A stretch of DNA of 7,967 nt from Rhodospirillales bacterium (GTDB lineage Bacteria > Pseudomonadota > Alphaproteobacteria > Rhodospirillales > UBA2165), in NCBI GenBank assembly GCA_013204125.1, contig JABMOP010000007.1, positions 1 through 7,967 on the forward strand, in the 5' to 3' direction. Below, piece by piece: positions 6,701 to 7,967 of this stretch. How positions within the stretch are numbered: the first letter of the stretch is position 1; each line of letters starts with the position of its first letter. The notes under the pieces were generated by a model, which saw only the letters and a program-made list of their open reading frames with translations, was not told the DNA's origin and searched no databases. The position numbers were made by a program, and so were the translations under genes.

Positions 6701-7967
6701 TCACTGCTGCAAGGTATCGCCCGCGCCTTTCGAAGCCTGCTCTAATTCTGCGATATTCAAACGCCCTATGGCCAGCATCAGGCGGTAAACGGATTCGCGC
6801 TCATCGAATGACGCACTGGCATAATTAATGCGGGCATTGGAGACTTCGCTTTCTGCATCGAGCACGTTTATGACCGTCTCCTTGCCCGCAGAGCGCAATT
6901 TTTTACGGGATTCAAACACCTCCGAAGCAATGTTCACGGCGTTTTCCAATAAAATGAGCCGCTGGCGGGCGGTTTTTAGGTTTTGCCAGGCCAAGCGTAC
7001 CGTCTCTACCGTTTTGCGGACCGCAGAATCATAATTATCGCGGCTGGCGGAATAACTATATGCCGCCTGTGCAATGGTTGCCCTCGAAATCAGTCCGGAA
7101 AAAATATCCCAATTTGCCTGCAACAGAACCGAATAGTCGCGGCGCGTTCCGATGGTGCCTCCATTGTGCACTTCGTAATTCCAGGCGCTGACCAAATTCA
7201 CCGTCGGGTATAAGCCTGACCGCGCCGATGTTCGCCGCTCCCGTGCCGCTGCCACTTGGCGGTCGCTGTTGAGAACGGCGGGATTTTCGGTCAAGGCGAT
7301 ATCGATGGCCGATTCCAAATTGTCTGGAATTAATTCGGCAGCGGGCATGGGCGCGACCATATTATCGATCTCAGGGGCGATGTTGTAGACTTGGATATAA
7401 CGTGAAAAAGAATCTTCCAACGCACCTTCGAAGCGAACCAGGCGTTCTTTAGCCAGTTGCAATCGAGACTTGGCTTGCAAAACATCAACCGCAATTCCGG
7501 AGCCTTTCTGCACCCGCTCGTCTTCCAAATTGAGTTGGATTTGTATTGTCTCCTCGTTCTGCGATCCAAGCTCGACCAATTGATTTTGCCGCAATATATC
7601 TACGTAGGCGGAAATACCCTCCATCATGATGGTTTGCGTCGTGGTGGAAAGCATTGCCTCGCTGACTAATTTGTCGAAATGGGCTGCTTTGGCCGCTGAT
7701 GTTGACGCAAATCCATCAAATATATTTTGGGTCATGGTTACCGTCGTCTTCTGCTTGGTACGGCTCGAAATTTTACCGTCGCCGGTCAGTCGCTCCGAGG
7801 GATTATCGATGCGTTCGCCGCCGTAATCGCTCGTTACATTTACTTTCGGAAGAAATTCGGCGGTGGCCACGTTTATGACTTCGCGGCTGGACGCTAGAGA
7901 TTTGGTCGCCGCCTTAATCTGCGGGTGGTTATAGACCAATTGCGCAAACGCGTCCTGCAGATTGAGC
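6701..7967 (-). CDS. TolC-family outer-membrane channel of type I secretion (partial, N-terminus beyond right edge)
   Basis: Outer-membrane and periplasmic-tunnel component that docks with the HlyD-like adaptor. The frame is open to the window edge, showing 421 residues that begin LNLQDAFAQLVYNHPQI, the usual start of a mature TolC-family chain; only the signal peptide and a few residues should be missing. The TTG codon at 7937-7939 is not the start. The internal duplication of the family is visible: each half has a strand ending in a similar motif (QNIFDGF near 81, WDIFSGL near 286) followed by long helices. Conserved C-terminal features are LRSAGKETVINVLDAESE (about 357-374) and YRLMLAIGRLN (about 394-404). 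It resembles T1SS TolC/LapE proteins more than drug-efflux OprM lipoproteins. It is separated from the ABC-HlyD pair by the oppositely oriented cyclase, ending 25 bases from the cyclase stop, so it needs its own promoter, outside the window. Confidence 0.93.
   Translation of the reverse strand, partial: LNLQDAFAQLVYNHPQIKAATKSLASSREVINVATAEFLPKVNVTSDYGGERIDNPSERLTGDGKISSRTKQKTTVTMTQNIFDGFASTSAAKAAHFDKLVSEAMLSTTTQTIMMEGISAYVDILRQNQLVELGSQNEETIQIQLNLEDERVQKGSGIAVDVLQAKSRLQLAKERLVRFEGALEDSFSRYIQVYNIAPEIDNMVAPMPAAELIPDNLESAIDIALTENPAVLNSDRQVAAARERRTSARSGLYPTVNLVSAWNYEVHNGGTIGTRRDYSVLLQANWDIFSGLISRATIAQAAYSYSASRDNYDSAVRKTVETVRLAWQNLKTARQRLILLENAVNIASEVFESRKKLRSAGKETVINVLDAESEVSNARINYASASFDERESVYRLMLAIGRLNIAELEQASKGAGDTLQQ

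Noticed and set aside
6682..6702. Inverted repeat GGCCGG / CCGGTC between the convergent cyclase and TolC-like genes
   Set aside because: Only six pairs including a wobble, a nine-base loop, and no T run on either side; too weak to call a bidirectional terminator.
7937..7939. TTG as the start of the TolC-like gene
   Set aside because: The frame continues to the window edge with family-typical sequence (LNLQDAFAQL), so the gene begins outside the window.

Overview
The window reads as chromosomal DNA of a Gram-negative, motile proteobacterium. I favour an alphaproteobacterium, possibly of the Rhodospirillales type. The reasons are a PomA-like MotA stator subunit, a PrtD/LapB-type type I secretion (T1SS) ABC transporter paired with an HlyD-family adaptor, a TolC-family outer-membrane protein, and a CHASE2-domain adenylate cyclase. 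Base composition is moderate (roughly half G+C by eye). The lineage is inferred from protein character alone, with no rRNA or other marker in the window.

Layout, left to right. Positions 1-642 (minus) hold the N-terminal 214 residues of a MotA/PomA-like flagellar stator protein, cut by the window's left edge. A 101-base gap separates it from 744-2063 (minus), an HlyD-family membrane fusion protein. This overlaps by four bases (ATGA) the stop of 2060-3919 (minus), the T1SS ABC permease/ATPase. Next is a 335-base divergent intergenic region (3920-4254) with a credible promoter in each direction and a possible 45-codon leader ORF. Then comes 4255-6675 (plus), a CHASE2-sensor class III adenylate cyclase. 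It runs convergently, with only 25 bases between, into 6701-7967 (minus), a TolC-family outer-membrane efflux protein whose first residues lie beyond the right edge.

How the genes fit together. The TolC-like protein, the ABC transporter and the HlyD-like adaptor are the three parts of one T1SS, exporting an unfolded protein (typically an RTX adhesin, protease or toxin) from cytoplasm to outside in one step. No substrate gene is visible. The cyclase is inserted on the opposite strand between the outer-membrane part and the inner-membrane pair, and is divergent from the ABC gene. A periplasm-facing CHASE2 sensor making cAMP here suggests, but does not prove, that export or its target (surface attachment, perhaps linked to motility through the nearby stator gene) is under cAMP control.

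The most interesting points are the conflict over where the cyclase begins (leader ORF versus frameshifted N-terminus at a C6 run), the sensor-cyclase lodged inside the T1SS locus, and an Ala/Pro-rich tail on the ABC ATPase. All genes belong to known families. I see no rRNA, tRNA, CRISPR, insertion sequence or phage feature.
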